The position numbers and the translations under genes were made by a program. From NCBI GenBank assembly GCA_005784505.1, contig VCAZ01000038.1:685001-749000 (forward strand): a DNA stretch of 64,000 nucleotides, written 5' to 3'. The notes beneath the pieces were generated by a model. The model was not told where the DNA came from, searched no databases, and saw only the letters and a list, made by a program, of their open reading frames with translations. This stretch comes from Bagarius yarrelli (Eukaryota; Chordata; Actinopteri; Siluriformes; Sisoridae). Every line of letters begins with the position of its first letter. Positions within the stretch are counted from its first letter, which is position 1. Positions 48,973 through 60,245 of the stretch are shown piece by piece.

Positions 48973-49530
48973 CAAAGCAGGAAAAACAACAAAGAAAAAC
49001 TGATTTGGTAAGATGTTATTTTGTCTTTTATCTAGTCTTTACCTAAAAGCTGTTACAGTGTAATGGGTGCAATTTTGTAATGCATTACATGGTGGCATGT
49101 ATTACACATCATTACCTTCCATTATAAGTGAGTTTTGACTAAAAAAGAGTTTGTTTGTTCTTTTTTTCCAGTAGCGAGAATTAAAAAAAATGCTTATGGC
49201 ACATACTTCAGTAGAAAAACATTCGAGTTTTCGCTGATGTTTGTTCTTTTTAAAAGTCACACCTAAATGCTGGACATAACCATTCCTAAGTACACACGGT
49301 GAAGATAGAACTAGTCTTTTTATTCGCAGCATGGCAACACCTGAGGCAGCCCTCCTAGAGAGAAAAGACATCCATCAGCATTTAGCTTCTTTGTCACCTC
49401 GCAGGAGGCCGCCAGTGTGTTTAAGACGGTCCGCTATGCAAACGGCTCTGAGAGAGCTTGACACAGCACCTTGTATCTGCCTGATGGCTCTTACATGGAT
49501 GGCTAACCATTATTGATTCTCCTCCCTCAG

Positions 49531-49584
49531 GTTGTGACTCTGGGCAAGAACAGCCGAGGCTACCATTACATCTTGGCCAATCTG
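49531..49584 (+). CDS. gria3: gria3 exon 5 (54-nt micro-exon, amino-terminal domain)
   Basis: A short phase 0-0 exon of exactly 54 nt encoding VVTLGKNSRGYHYILANL. It matches the 18-residue exon 5 of vertebrate AMPA receptor genes (GluA3 normally reads VVILGKHSRGYHYMLANL). Acceptor cctccctcag| and donor |GTGAGT are both good. Skipping it would keep the frame and delete 18 residues from the hinge of the amino-terminal domain. It would be easy to miss because the surrounding open frame is only about 60 codons. Confidence 0.96.
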
Positions 49585-49929
49585 GTGAGTCTCACCCACA
49601 AGATTTCTCTCTTCTTGGACTGTAAAAGAATATCTATATATATACACACCATTCAGGAAAAGATCTGTAGGAAAAGCGGTAACATAACCCTCTGTGGTTA
49701 GATGTAACACTGTCACTCTGGAATAAATTTATAACCCCATTAACTGTGCTCACTTTACTGTCTGTAGCACTTATCTGACAAATAACCACTGTACCTTTGA
49801 CATCCATTAGTTAGATGTTATTGGTAGCTGTTTTTTCATGAAAAGGACCCATGTGACTTCTTGCTAATGTAAGAACCAACACAGACAGAGAGAAGTATTT
49901 CTTCTTAAGCTATATTTAACTATAGGGTT

Positions 49930-50490
49930 AGGGTTTAACACTGTTACCTCACAGCAAGAAGGTTCCAGGTTCGTGTCCCCTGCAGGGGTCTTTCTGTGTG
50001 GAGTTTGCATGTTTTCGCCGTGTTCGTGTGGGTTTCCTTCAGGTACTCCGGTTTCCTCCTACAGTCCAAAAACATGTACGGTATTAATGATTGATTGGTG
50101 ATGCTAAATTGACCATAGGAGTAAGTGTGAGTGTGTGTGGTTATTAGTCTGTATGTGGCCCTGTGCTGGACTGGTTATCTGTCCAGGGTGACCTCGTGGC
50201 TTTCACCCAATGACAGCTGGAATTAACTCCAGCAGATCCCCGTGACCCTGATTGGGAATAGGCGGGTATAGACAATAGATGGATGGATGAATGGATGGAT
50301 GGATGGATACATGAATAAATGGACGGATGGATGGATGGATGGATGGACAGACGGATGAATGGATAGATGGATAGACGGACGGATGAATGAACAGATGGAC
50401 GGATGGGTGGATGAATGAATAAATGGATGGATGGACGGACGAATGGATAGATGGATGGATGAATGGATGGATAAAAGGATAGATGGATAT
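49930..50490 (+). mobile_element. V-SINE with long ATGG tail
   Basis: Head part gttacctcacagcaagaagg, B box ccaggttcgtgtcccctgca, V-domain tctttctgtgtggagtttgc to ggtactccggtttcctccta, tail ctggttatctgtccagggtg and tgacagctggaattaactcc, then about 210 nt of ATGG/ACGG/ATGA units from 50278. Confidence 0.87.
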
Positions 50491-50587
50491 ATTTAAATGT
50501 GTACTTGTTTGATTGTTGTATAGTTTGTATATATTCGTAGTTTATTCACACAACAAAAAATGTAGTATAGATAAATTCGTATATTCG

Positions 50588-50682
50588 CATTTAAGGACAT
50601 TGACAGAAGCCCTTAATCAGTGTAGAACTTCCATTTATGTCATTTCCACAACTGAGCAGTTAAAGGTTAAGGGCCCATCATT
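50588..50682 (-). mobile_element. SINE-A fragment, decayed
   Basis: Reverse: acattgacagaagcccttaa and acaactgagcagttaaaggt, then gggccca. Only the tail half is left. Confidence 0.62.
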
Positions 50683-50844
50683 AGCATTCATTTTTATTTT
50701 TTTTATTTGTATTGGTTCTTATTTATTTCATTCGAATTTTAGCCTAATACAAAATAAGGATGCAGGGTGATGCATGCACATAGTCCTGAATTATGATACA
50801 TTTTTTTGTTTTATCCAGCTTTCAGATTTTCTTTTTTTTTTTAG

Positions 50845-51006
50845 GGCTTCGCTAACGTGAGCCTGGACAAGGTATATGTTGGCGGTGCGAACATAAGTGG
50901 CTTTCAAATAATCAATCCTGAAAACACTGTGGTGCAGCAGTTTCTTCAGCGCTGGGACCGGTTAGATGAGAGAGAATTCCCAGAGGCGAGGAACACACCT
51001 CTGAAG
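50845..51006 (+). CDS. gria3: gria3 exon 6 (amino-terminal domain)
   Basis: A 162-nt phase 0-0 exon (54 residues), starting GFANVSLDKVYVGGANISGF and ending RLDEREFPEARNTPLK. The opening GFANVSLDKVY differs from the mammalian GFTDILLERVM and creates an Asn-Val-Ser glycosylation sequon; a second sequon, Asn-Ile-Ser, follows at residues 16-18. The rest, including VVQQFLQRWDRLDEREFPEA, is clearly GluA3. The acceptor has a long T tract (tttttttttttag|); the donor is AAG|GTAGGC. No Met lies near the start, so a simple ORF search does not report this exon. Confidence 0.96.
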
Positions 51007-52052
51007 GTAGGCCTTTCATGTTGAACGCTAGAAAAAGCATCATTATGCCTATTAAACACCCTTCTGTTTTCTCATTTCGGTATCTGTTCCCTTCTGCCTT
51101 CTTCGGGTAGTCGTTGTTCATGCTTACTTCTCTTTCCTCCCTTCCTTTTACTCTTTCTTGTATCCTTTTTCTTCATGCTCTCTCTCTTTCTCTCTCTCGC
51201 TCTCTCTCTTCCCCTCACAGCAATCAATTTATTGATGTCTAGTACAAAGCTGGGTTAGAAACCGAGCTTTAATTTACATCTAATTAAACAGAAATCAGCA
51301 AATAGATAGATTTTAAGTGGTAATTTGGTGAGTCATGCAGGTGTAGGCTGACATCTAACAGTCCAAAGAAAGTTCTACAGGATTTTGCATAAAACACAAA
51401 GTATAAATCTAGTATTTATCTATAATAGCTAAAATTTGCAGCAAATAAAATCGGAACTGATCAGTGGTTCTTTTTTTTTTTTTTCTGGAATGCAACTCAC
51501 ACTGACACTTCCAAGCTGTTAGGATGTAAGAGAAAACCGAAACTAATGCTGGTTGGAAATTAGTGGATGTCAGTGTGTTCCAGGCTCGTTCGGTAAGATG
51601 CAGCGTAATTACAGGTGTTACCTCGCGACAACAATGGGACTGAAATACCGTTCCACACAATGCTAAACATTTAACACGTCTCTGTAATTAGAACTCAGTT
51701 TACCACAAGACGAAACAATGCACTTTTGTAAATATGAATAGAACAGCATGACATGAATCTTCTTTCTGTTTAATGTCAGACCGAGTTATGATTATATGTG
51801 GTGATGCATCGCAATTATCCCGTATAAAACAATGTAACGAGATACGCGTACATACATAGGACGGGCTGCTGGTTTTATCCCAGAACGTGATGTTGTTCTT
51901 GGTTAATATGGAAATTTAAAGCAATTTTGTGAAGTGTAAACTGAACTCAGCTCCAACCTTTAAGGCTTTATTGAACAGCTATGTAAAGATCCACCTGATT
52001 TAACTCACAAAGGGTTTGATAATAAGTCCTTGAGTTGCACCGGGTGCTTAAG

Positions 52053-52088
<36 letters not shown>

Positions 52089-52659
52089 AGCTTTAATTTA
52101 TGCAGCCCACTAATTCGCAGAGAACAACACAAAGGCTCTGTTCCAAAACCCACACTAGGCCCTAAGGTCTTCCACGAAGTGTGCAAGTTTGTAAGTGTAC
52201 ACTTTAGTTAATAAGTGCACAAGGAAACTAATGCGGAATTGGGTTGGTTTAAGACACGTCACCCATCTGTGTCAAATGTCATTGCTGAATTACATCAATA
52301 AACTTTTGCTTACATTTAACTTCTTCTTCACAAAACCACCCCTCTTTTTTTTGCTTTTTTTCTTCACTGGTTTGAAACGTTACACCACCAAATAAATTCT
52401 GGGTTATGTCCTTAAGCAAAGTCCACTGTGAAAGTGTGCATTAAGGCCAAGTAAGCAGAAGTGAAGAAGCTCACCAGAGAATTAGGACATCCTACACACT
52501 TGCAAATAAGGCACATAAGGGTGAAAGTGCGGGAACTGGGACAGGGACAAAAAAGAGGATGTAGTCCAGGTTGTTCCACAAACTCATCACAGGGACTAAT
52601 GGACAATGAGAACGCTAGTCATTGTCAGTAATAATTGTATCTTTTTTTTTTTTGTGCAG
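51007..52659 (+). other. gria3: gria3 intron 6 (1653 nt)
   Basis: GTAGGC to ttgtgcag. It holds a CT-rich tract at about 51178-51210, a T run near 51471-51484 and a 32-nt A run at 52056-52087. I recognise no transposon or gene in it. Confidence 0.88.
52056..52087. repeat. A(32) run
   Basis: A pure A run. No retroposon body or target duplication is seen next to it. Confidence 0.92.
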
Positions 52660-52827
52660 TACACCTCTGCACTGTCATACGACGCCATCCTGGTGATAGC
52701 GGAGGCCTTCCGGTACCTACGTCGGCAACGCGTAGATGTCTCGAGGCGAGGCAGTGCTGGAGATTGTCTTGCTAATCCAGCAGTACCCTGGAGTCAAGGC
52801 ATCGACATTGAGAGGGCTCTTAAAATG
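52660..52827 (+). CDS. gria3: gria3 exon 7 (amino-terminal domain)
   Basis: A 168-nt phase 0-0 exon of 56 residues: YTSALSYDAILVIAEAFRYL, then RRQRVDVSRRGSAGDCLANP, then AVPWSQGIDIERALKM. It is almost identical to mammalian GluA3, with Ser-Tyr for Thr-His near the start. The Cys in GDCLANP corresponds to one half of the amino-terminal-domain disulfide known in GluA2 (family knowledge). Acceptor tttttttgtgcag|, donor ATG|GTAGGA. Confidence 0.97.
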
Positions 52828-53055
52828 GTAGGAAAATTCACTCTAAATCAGTTCAGCTCTGACTTTCTTGTACTCCCGGTCTCCCCAGCCCCCCACCCCA
52901 ATCAAGTTCCACAAAATGAACTGTTCAAGCGTCCCTGCTCAGCATGCTGCTGCAAATGACTCGCTTGCAATGCACTGCCACCTTCCATTTGGCTGTAGAG
53001 GCTTGGAGTGCTGCCCATTATTTCGTCAGGTTTCATCCTTACTTTTTCTTGGCAG
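52828..53055 (+). other. gria3: gria3 intron 7 (228 nt)
   Basis: The only compact intron here: GTAGGA to cttggcag. No repeat is visible. The open frame of exon 7 runs on for about 130 nt past the donor, so retention would add a 43-residue unrelated tail before a stop. Confidence 0.92.
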
Positions 53056-53160
53056 GTCCAAGTACAAGGGATGACTGGCAATATCCAGTTTGACAGTTTC
53101 GGCCGCAGATCAAACTACACTATCGACGTTTATGAGATGAAAGCAGGAGGGCCGAGGAAG
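53056..53160 (+). CDS. gria3: gria3 exon 8 (end of amino-terminal domain)
   Basis: A 105-nt phase 0-0 exon of 35 residues: VQVQGMTGNIQFDSFGRRSN, then YTIDVYEMKAGGPRK. Asn-Tyr-Thr is a conserved N-glycosylation sequon of the family. The acceptor is cttggcag|GTCC after a T-rich stretch; the donor is AAG|GTATGC. It is separated from exon 7 by only 228 nt, the shortest intron in the window. Confidence 0.97.
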
Positions 53161-54423
53161 GTATGCAAACCTTTTAGAAATAAAAATTGAGTTTGCAAAT
53201 ATGTGTCCTTCAAATATGTCACTCTGCTCTCTAGACTGTAAATGGGAGAATGCCGGTAATAAAGTGATTATAAAGCAATTAGAAGTGTTTAAAGGATGTA
53301 AAAATTAGGTCATATATATTACAAAAAAAAACTCAATATTTTATGTCACAATTTTCTGCACAATTCCAGATACCGCTATTTTACATTGTAAGCAAATTCT
53401 AGCTATTGTCTTAGTCACATGTCTATCGTAAACAGCTCTTCAACGTATAATGGGACAGGGAGAGCTTTATAAAAAAAATTATTTTGGGTTCGTGATAGTG
53501 AACTCATAAATAAAGTAGAACGAGCACTAGCATTATAATCTAGTAATTACCTTATTATAACACAGTTATTAAACGCCTACAGTAAACACATAGTATTTAA
53601 CTACCGACACTGAAGAAAAGCCTCAAAATGGCATAAAACAAAGCATTACACTTTCATTTATCGTATCATTTGAATTTTAGTTTTTTTCTTTGTGAGAAAT
53701 GAGAAAGGCTAACTAAAATCTTGCATGAGTTAGCATAGCAGCTGAAGTATTCTGTAAGCATGAACAGTCTAGTGGTTTATGGGACACTGTTTGTCCTTGT
53801 AGTTTATACACGGCTCACTTTCTCTCACTTCACTGATCCTTCTGTCCTTGTCACAGCCTGGCACTATGCTAATGCTAGTACTCCTCTACCAAGAGAATAA
53901 AACTATTGCTAGCAAGCTAGGTTTTGGGATACAAATTCAGCATCCAGAAACTTTAGTCTTGTATAGATTTAAACTCTGGATTGTTAATATAAAACAAGTA
54001 ATCAACTTCATGCTACCAAACAGCGTTTAAGGCGCCTACTCCTCCCTTTCCTTGTTCTTTTCAGGGGGGGTTTTCTGACTGCTCAGTTGTACAGCGTTAA
54101 GACATGCCCCATGCTTGCATAGTAAGCATTCTCCATATTTAACAGCTGTCTCCACGACACGCCTACTTCCTTTTCCATTTAACAGGAGGCGAACGCAGCT
54201 CAGACACCTAATGCTATTTTAATGAACATAGCCTTATGAAAGAACGCCTTTATAGCTTTATAGATCTCTGGCAGCCTCTTTAGCTTCTTGCTTGTACATG
54301 AAATAATTCTTTTTTTAAAAAGAGAGAGAGAGAGAGAAAAGACTGTGGGCTGAGGAGGAAAGCATTAATGTGCTTGAAATGGCTGTCATTTTGATAATAA
54401 CGAATCTGTTCTCCCTTTTGCAG
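53161..54423 (+). other. gria3: gria3 intron 8 (1263 nt)
   Basis: GTATGC to cccttttgcag. AT-rich and apparently unique sequence, with a 15-nt AG run near 54324. No recognised repeat or gene. Confidence 0.9.
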
Positions 54424-54531
54424 ATCGGTTACTGGAACGAGTTTGAGCGCTTTGTAAATATAATGGATCAGCCATACAGCAACGATACGTCCTCAGTGGA
54501 AAACCGAACAATTGTGGTCACTACTATTATG
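54424..54531 (+). CDS. gria3: gria3 exon 9 (linker and start of ligand-binding S1)
   Basis: A 108-nt phase 0-0 exon of 36 residues: IGYWNEFERFVNIMDQPYSN, then DTSSVENRTIVVTTIM. Asn-Asp-Thr and Asn-Arg-Thr are sequons at sites glycosylated across the family. The variable stretch VNIMDQPYSND is the linker between the amino-terminal and ligand-binding domains; RTIVVTTI begins S1. It opens with Ile where mammalian GluA3 has Ala. Acceptor tcccttttgcag|, donor ATG|GTACAC, which is rather weak at +4/+5. Confidence 0.96.
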
Positions 54532-57119
54532 GTACACGTTCCACAGTGTTTTAAATGTGTCACCTATTCTGCCACTCAGGGTCATGGTGTAGACTCACAA
54601 ATTGATACATTTTGTCCCGGGCGGCTAGAAGTATATTTCTTTTGCGTTGCTTTCCATCCACTCACTACACGTTGAAACAGTCGAAAGGTGAAAACCCGCG
54701 ATGAGTGTTTCAACTGTATCCGTGTGGGTGACAAAGCATTTTAAGTTCCCATATTCCAGTGGCCTGTCATAGCAGTGACATCACAATAACGGCATTTGGT
54801 ACAATGGTAATGTTTTATTTTTGTTTATGTTCCCATCATCAACTTGACATACAGTGCATACGTAAGTAAGACCTGTCTCCACTCATCAAGTAAATGGGCA
54901 TGACACACAGAATCCACCAGCCAACCAATTCACTCCAGTAATACCACGTGTTAAATGGAGGACAGGGATAATTATCAGGCTAGCTTTTTTTGTTGTTACT
55001 TTCATCAAGATTTCCTGATGTTTAGCTCGATTAAGGTTTAAGAACAAAAGAAGTGGACTATGGCTTATTTACAGCCTCATGTTGTTCTCGATCATCAACA
55101 GATCCATACTAACTACACACTGTTTCCAAAAGTATTGGGACACCTGTCCAGCACTTCCATATGTTTTCCTGAACATCCTATTTCAGAATACACTTTACTC
55201 TTACACCTATAAGAACTTAATAATGACTGGAAATAACTTCCATTAGGTGTTGGGAGTGTGCTTTGCTCATTCAGCCATAGTAATATTAGTAAATTTAGGC
55301 ATTGATCTTGGTTAACATAGTCTGGCATCTTCATCCCAAAGGTGTTCATTGGGTTTGATGTGTAGAACACTTGATTTCTTTCAGGCCAAACAATAGCACA
55401 TTGTGACTTCATGTAACATACAGGACAATAACAATAATTTCTTCCAGGTTTGTGAGAAGGCATTAGGGAAAACACCCTTATAGGGTCGAGGTGCAGAACA
55501 CTTCTACGCCAACCATAACACACTGTGTCTTCCTGGAGCTCAGTGGCTTCATGCACAAGGATATTGTCCTTTTGGAACAGTGTTTGGCCTTCTTATTTTT
55601 AGGGAAGTGGAATTTTGATGACACATATGACATACAGCATAATAAAAATTATGCACCTCCAGGTTTGTGGGAAGGCTTAAGGGAAAACACTCTTATGAGT
55701 GTGCTGGTAAGAAGTCCCAAAACTTTGGGATATATGATGTATTTCAGAATAGGTTTGTGTTCCAGGAAAAGACAAGGTAAAAGGATGTATTCAGCACAAA
55801 GCAAACAAACTATTGCTACCCCACTGTCAACCAAATTGTCTCTGACTCTAATAGGGAAAGCTCTGTCAGTGTGTGAAACCCTACAGTTTGGTAATGATGT
55901 GCTAAAAAAATATAGCAAGCTGCCGCTTTAATGTGCCTTTAATGGAAAACCAAGAAAGAAAAGAGGAAATGCTTGTGCAGTGTCTAGAACTGGGGTCGGC
56001 CAGGTATTTGAGGTTTTTTAATTATATTGATGCACTATCTAGTATGTATGCTCGTGTTTGCTGGAATATGTCTTTGCCACACAGTGGTGCCATGTGCTTG
56101 AAGCAGATTTGTCTGTCTCCAGTCACTGCCATTTACTTCATGAAAAGGAAATCACCATCTCTGGACCCTGACCATCAAGCCTACTGTGTCTCTTACCATT
56201 TACCTTATGATTATGCTAGCAGGCAACAAGTCAGTTGTGTCAGAACCACCAATTAATTGCTTTACACTATTTAGAGTTGATTAAAATCAATTTTAAGTCA
56301 ATTTTACATGTTACATCCTACGCATTGCACTAGCTTAATTTCCAGATTACCATAACAAGCTAATTGCATTTGTTGCACAGTGTTACTAACATCTAAGCTG
56401 TTTTGTACACATTTGTTAAATAGTTTTAACATTTTGGACTAAATTAGATCAAACAGTAGGTAGGAATTAAATGTTGCAAGTGGGCAAGTAAAAAAAAAAG
56501 TATATAATAGCATAGTACAAAATTGGTCAAAGACTCATTTAAGCTAATTATCAAATGCTAGCTTTACAAGGTCTTACCTAATTTGCACAACAGTGAAAAA
56601 ACCTCAGCGATAAAAATTGCAGATATCTAAAACCCATGAACAATGTCACCTGGCGCTTTTTGCTTGCTAGTGTGAACGTTTGGTAAGATAATGCGACTCA
56701 GCCCCCACTCTACTGTTAAAACTCCAGCACTGAGATTGTGTGCGGGTCAGTGTGTGTATGTGTGTGTGTGTTTGTGCCGTCATTCACCTTCCATCTTCCC
56801 TGCCATATTGTTAGTAGGGGCTGAGTGCATTAGCAAAAGGGGTCTCGTCAGAATCACCTAACTCCATCCATCCATCCATCCTTTTCTTGATGCCATGCTT
56901 ACTGTGGTAAGGGATGATCTAGAAAGAAAACAAAGAAAAAAAACAAGTGTATGGCTGTGTGTGTGTAAGAGAGAGAAACAAAGAAAAAGAAGGAGTGTGA
57001 GCAGGTCTGTATATGATTAGCCTGCACGTCATTGCATGCTTTTGACTATTGGGCTGTCGTTCGGCTCTGGTGACTGCCGTGCACAGATGACAATAAACCA
57101 GCATGTGTTTGATTAACAG
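54532..57119 (+). other. gria3: gria3 intron 9 (2.6 kb)
   Basis: GTACAC to gattaacag. Its first half is dominated by reverse Tc1-like debris (55105-55740). The part 55940-56860 shows nothing recognisable. A GT run lies near 56751-56772 and a short CATC run near 56865. Confidence 0.85.
55105..55740 (-). mobile_element. Tc1/mariner-like remnants, duplicated internally
   Basis: Reverse: the end ccaaaagtattgggacacct, gctcattcagccatagtaat and catcccaaaggtgttcattg. A second, similar section follows: ccaggtttgtgagaaggcat / ttagggaaaacacccttata near 55446 recurs as ccaggtttgtgggaaggctt / aagggaaaacactcttatga near 55660. No functional frame. Confidence 0.6.
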
Positions 57120-57326
57120 GAGGCACCGTATGTGATGTACAAGAAAAACCATATGCATCTGGAAGGCAATGAGAAGTATGAAGGCTACTGTGTCGATTTA
57201 GCTTCTGAGATAGCCAAACACGTTGGGATTAAGTACAGACTTTCCATAGTTATGGATGGCAAGTATGGCGCCCGTGACCCTGAGACCAAAACATGGAACG
57301 GGATGGTGGGTGAACTAGTATATGGG
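57120..57326 (+). CDS. gria3: gria3 exon 10 (ligand-binding domain S1)
   Basis: A 207-nt phase 0-0 exon of 69 residues, starting EAPYVMYKKNHMHLEGNEKY and ending WNGMVGELVYG. It is the core of S1. The Tyr of KYGARD (codon 57264-57266) is the aromatic residue that covers bound glutamate (Tyr450 in mature GluA2 numbering, family knowledge). Differences from mammalian GluA3 include Glu-Ala for Glu-Ser at the start, MHLEGNEK for EQLEGNER, and Met in place of Gly just before DGKYGARD. The donor GTGAGT is strong. The acceptor reads attaacag|GAG, a tandem-acceptor layout that is also found in mammals. Confidence 0.97.
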
Positions 57327-57360
57327 GTGAGTATCAGTTTATTTTTTATCACTTTACTGT

Positions 57361-57545
57361 TTACATTTATGGCCTTTGGCAGACACTTTTATTCAGAGCG
57401 ACTAACATTTATCTCTTTTTATACAACTGAGCAATTAAGTGTCTTGCTCAGGGGCCCAGCAGTGGGAATTTGGTGTTACTGGGAATCAAACCCCCAATCT
57501 TTTGCTTAGGAATCCAACACCTTAACCAATAAGCTAAAATGTCCC
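57361..57545 (-). mobile_element. SINE-A, near full length
   Basis: Reverse: acatttatggcctttggcag, ttattcagagcgactaacat, ttatacaactgagcaattaa, ctgggaatcaaacccccaat and ccaacaccttaaccaataag. It starts 34 nt after the exon 10 donor. Confidence 0.85.
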
Positions 57546-58009
57546 ACCCTAATATGCTTTAATTTTTCATTCCTCCTGTTATACTGTGCATCAGATAAGC
57601 TTGCGTATGCGCTTTGTTAAAGGACATTCACCGGAATATTAACTTCCGAATTTTACACTTGTTAACCCCGTTCCGTCATGTTGGTCGTTTTCCGTTTTCC
57701 GTCAAGTTTTTCAAACCAAGACTAGCATTACCAAGTGTTTATTCTCTAGCGTTTCTATTTCTGTCTAACGATGTCTGTCTGTTTATTAACTCCGCTTGAT
57801 AAAGTGCTTTTCCTGTGCTACATGCTACTGGAGAATAAATCTGCATATGGATCCCCACCTGGAAGCCTCTGACTCTGGCATCATTCAGGGAGCTGGTCAA
57901 AATTTTATATTGAAGACTGTAGTTTGGGGATCCACGCCTTATATCAACAAATGAGGAAAATGTACAGTACGATGTTACAATGTTAGACATACTTTAGGCT
58001 TTTCACTAC

Positions 58010-58460
58010 ATTTTAAAGGTCTGGTGTGCAGTCAGTCTTCCGGTTTATCCTGAAGGTAATCAATGGAGTTGATGTCAAGGCTCGGTACAGGGCAAGATAT
58101 TCTACTCCATCCTCAGCACATTGTGTCTTTGTGGTGTTCTCTTTATGCCACTCTTCTAGAAAGACTTTCCACTAGATTGTGACCCATGGCACATTCGGTA
58201 ATATTGAATTGGCACTAATGTTGAATAAGGTGGTTTGGGGTGCCACAAACCTTTGGCAACTTCCAGTACATCCTTAGCATACATAGTGTGGCCAAAACCA
58301 ATTTGAAACCAATGGTGAAATTTTACATGAAGTTTTATGGTCTGCTGTCTCACAGCATGCCGCTTACTGATTCATCCCAGCATCACTACAGTACAGAAAG
58401 CCACTTTCACAGCTTGTACCAGGCCAAGCATCCATTTTCGCATTTGTCAAAGTGCTCTTG
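58010..58460 (-). mobile_element. Tc1/mariner-like remnant
   Basis: Reverse: ggtctggtgtgcagtcagtc, ttccggtttatcctgaaggt, gttgatgtcaaggctcggta and agactttccactagattgtg. Heavily rearranged. Confidence 0.55.
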
Positions 58461-59343
58461 TGTTGTAAATGCAGGCAAAGAGAGTAAAATCATTCCCAAT
58501 TCCTTCAGCCTACACTGAACCAGTGAGGCTGTATATAAAATGCATGAGTGTTGGGTTACCTCATCTGTTCAATTTCCCAACTATCAGCCAAAGAAATTGC
58601 CTGGTTTTGATGTGCTGTGGGTTGAAATTACACTCAAAACGAGGTTGAAATAAGTCCACTATTAGGAAGAAAGGAAGAAAAACACTCCCTTCTAGTCAGA
58701 TCCAGAACATTCGGTGTGCTACAGCAACCTGGACAGGTAGGGATGATACTGGCATGACCTTTCGACCAGCATATTTCTTTTATTCTCCCTGCATTTTAAA
58801 GGTCGCCCTTATACGATGGTCAGTACAGGCTTTTGTGGTTGCTCAGTATTGATTGTCATGCTGGGATCATCAAGATCTGTTTGTATTAGTTATTATATGG
58901 CATGATTGGGTGGGTTTTTTCAGTTTTTTATTTGCTCAGGTGTGTTTTCTCTTCTTTCTTATGTAACAATGAAGCACAATACAAAGTCATCCAGAAAAAT
59001 CAATAGTTTTTACCACAAGCCGCTATTCGCCGAGTCATTTAAACGCGCTGGCAAAATGTTTGCTTTTACAGAGCTGTCAGGTAAAGCTAGTGTAAATACG
59101 TTTTTGGTTTGGTAGCACAATATGAACAAAGATACCCCACCAGGGTGCACAAAATTGCTAACCTGAAGTCCTGGGACTATTCCAGTTGGGCTATCCAAAT
59201 ATATTACTTGCCATGTCTTTTAAATATAGTTTGCATGTATGTTTGTATGCTTGTCAAACATTTTTTAAAGACTGTTAACATTTTGTATGGATATATATTT
59301 TGGACTAAAAACCTATTTTTTTTGTAAAAGTTTGCATGTGTGT

Positions 59344-59510
59344 CAGGGGCACCACTTAAAGGGGTATAAAGTTAGGATGATTTTAAGGGCACATGCACTT
59401 TGGGGGGCCCCCAGGAATCTGTTTTATTAGTAGGAACAGTGAAAAACGAGTGTGATGGGGGGCCCAACCTCATACTCTTTTAAAAGGCTGAAAATTGCTA
59501 ACACCACCCA
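59344..59510. mobile_element. MITE-like copy (family of 3.4 kb)
   Basis: Starts caggggcaccac; contains attttaagggcacatgcact, gaatctgttttattagtag and ggggggcccaacctcatact, and ends tgctaacaccacccag. It is the better of two copies. The right inverted repeat is degraded. Confidence 0.58.
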
Positions 59511-60065
59511 GCTATTTGTACCATAAATGGACTTTTTTTATTTGAAAGAGAGTGTCAAAACATTGTTCATAAACCTTTGCTTTGTTGTAAGCGCTTTAGT
59601 ACCCTTGATAGCGATTAATGAAATCTATTATGTCAGGCTCACTTACCTTACAATTTCTCTGACAAGCTTCATGAAACACTGCCCTTCCTGGCTGAAAAAA
59701 AAACTCAGACAATCAAATCTGCTACATATCAACGATGCAGTTTACAAATAAGTTATTTTGATTATTTTTCAGCTGATTCACTTACTTCCCTTCTGTCTGC
59801 GCTCCTCTTCCTTGACCTCGATATCCTCCACTCCCACCCTTGTCCTCGGCTTTTCCCTCATTCCCACCTTTGGCCTAAACGTACTCCAAAGCCCCAGCCC
59901 TGTCATACCAGGCATGTTAACTACCCCAATATCCATATTAAAATTGACAATTGACTGTGTTTTTTTTTTATTTTTGTAGCCTAAAATGAGAAATTGTTCT
60001 CTGTTTTTTTCCAGGCTAGTAACTGTTTTTAGCGTATCCACTGATCAGTGCTTTTTGTGTTGTGT

Positions 60066-60245
60066 GAGGAAGTGGTAGCTCAGTGGTTAAGGTGTTGGAC
60101 TGCTGATAGGAAGGTCAATTCACAGGACTATAAAGTGCCACTGGTGGGCCCTTAAGCAAGGCCCTTAAAACTCAACTGCTCAGTTAGCTAAAAAAAAACG
60201 GGGCGCGGGATATAAATTGCTGTTGAGAAGTAGATAACTAAATGT
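60066..60245 (+). mobile_element. SINE-A
   Basis: ggaagtggtagctcagtggt, taaggtgttggactgctgat, gccactggtgggcccttaag and caactgctcagttagct. The tail is degraded, with an A run inserted. Confidence 0.8.

Larger units (their letters stand above)
38241..49530 (+). other. gria3: gria3 intron 4 (11.3 kb)
   Basis: Begins GTAAAA and ends cctccctcag. It contains a hAT MITE, two minisatellites, a cluster of reverse SINE-A copies at 41.6-43.1 kb and a nested SINE pair at 48.4-48.7 kb. The stretches 38241-39000, 39230-40550, 40870-41620, 43060-43650, 44200-45080 and 45720-48350 carry no recognised element apart from the CT tract at 48130-48270 and a degraded MITE-like stretch near 46160-46260. No coding exon is seen. 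Confidence 0.85.
49585..50844 (+). other. gria3: gria3 intron 5 (1260 nt)
   Basis: GTGAGT to tttttttag. About half of it is a forward V-SINE with a long ATGG-rich tail (about 49930-50490), followed by a decayed SINE-A piece. The first 340 nt show nothing recognisable. Confidence 0.9.

Noticed and set aside
55113..55931. 147- and 146-codon open frames on opposite strands in intron 9
   Set aside because: They lie in Tc1-like debris, overlap each other and show no intact domain; treated as transposon remnant.
57118..57122. Possible tandem acceptor (CAGGAG) at exon 10 giving a one-residue variant
   Set aside because: GAG is a poor acceptor and the same arrangement is normal in mammalian GRIA genes.
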